In this document: positions 62,411 through 64,000 of the stretch, in pieces | Position numbering within the stretch: the stretch's first letter is position 1 | Layout of the letters: every line of letters starts with the position of its first letter | From: Planctomycetota bacterium | GTDB taxonomy: Bacteria; Planctomycetota; Phycisphaerae; UBA1845 | Direction: 5' to 3' | Assembly (NCBI GenBank): GCA_030616775.1 | Contig: JAUWWQ010000010.1 | Location: 34,588 to 98,587, forward strand | Length of the DNA stretch: 64,000 bases | Position numbers and translations under genes: made by a program | The notes under the pieces: model-generated | The model's database searches: none | What the model saw: the letters and a program-made list of their open reading frames with translations, nothing else | Told to the model about the DNA's origin: nothing

Positions 62411-64000
<1,590 letters not shown>

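Overview
The window looks like chromosome from a member of the Planctomycetota, probably Phycisphaerae or a relative. This is inferred from gene content, not from a database search. Pointers are a HYExAFE-family protein, VPEP and IPTL C-terminal sorting tails, exosortase H, a DUF1570-like lipoprotein, many secreted lipoproteins, a 23S rRNA gene with no 16S beside it, and very many short palindromic repeats between genes. The DNA is GC-rich throughout, and most real genes are separated by repeat-filled gaps.

Layout. 0-5.2 kb: an intact HYExAFE gene followed by two tandem cassettes. Each cassette starts with an integrase C-terminal remnant and ends with a copy of the HYExAFE 3' end. The cargo is secreted proteins: an SGNH hydrolase, a Cys-rich lipoprotein and an SUMF1-type VPEP protein. 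5.6-13.3 kb: TolC-like protein, two membrane proteins, then an exosortase H module made of an IPTL-tailed substrate, the exosortase and an associated membrane protein. 13.3-20.3 kb: rsmJ, a thiamine-binding protein, a CDF transporter, moeA, lnt and a HEAT-repeat lipoprotein. 20.7-24.8 kb: the mreD-mrdA-rodA cell-elongation operon. 24.9-28.7 kb: a small accessory island between 81-bp direct repeats, with a shortened serine recombinase. 28.8-40 kb: a zinc metalloprotease, a His-rich lipoprotein, polA, pgi and an MFS-acyltransferase fusion. 41.2-43.5 kb: a lone RloC-like ATPase, a candidate anticodon nuclease for phage defence. 43.7-46.4 kb: small genes, a broken integrase against tRNA-Ala, and a YacP-like NYN protein. 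46.4-52 kb: a GspE/PilB ATPase, peptide deformylase, trxB and two lipoproteins. 52.4-61.5 kb: a QueD-like protein, mcsA-mcsB, a receiver-XRE regulator, an ArsR-methyltransferase regulator with ahcY, an ECF sigma/anti-sigma pair and a membrane protein. 61.7-64 kb: a truncated nfo gene, then a 23S rRNA gene with its own promoter and boxA. That 23S gene carries a long intervening hairpin at the helix-45 position and runs off the window end.

Working together: MreD, PBP2 and RodA build the lateral wall; Lnt matures the many lipoproteins; exosortase H handles the IPTL-tailed protein; McsA/McsB mark proteins with phosphoarginine; the ArsR-methyltransferase protein probably controls ahcY.

The strongest candidates for something undescribed are (a) the tandem integrations at the 3' end of a HYExAFE protein gene, whose shared right end supplies the expression signals of the cargo genes, (b) a family of mini inverted-repeat elements with TACCGTGTTTCA ends sitting exactly on gene borders, (c) the RloC-like gene, and (d) the 23S intervening sequence.
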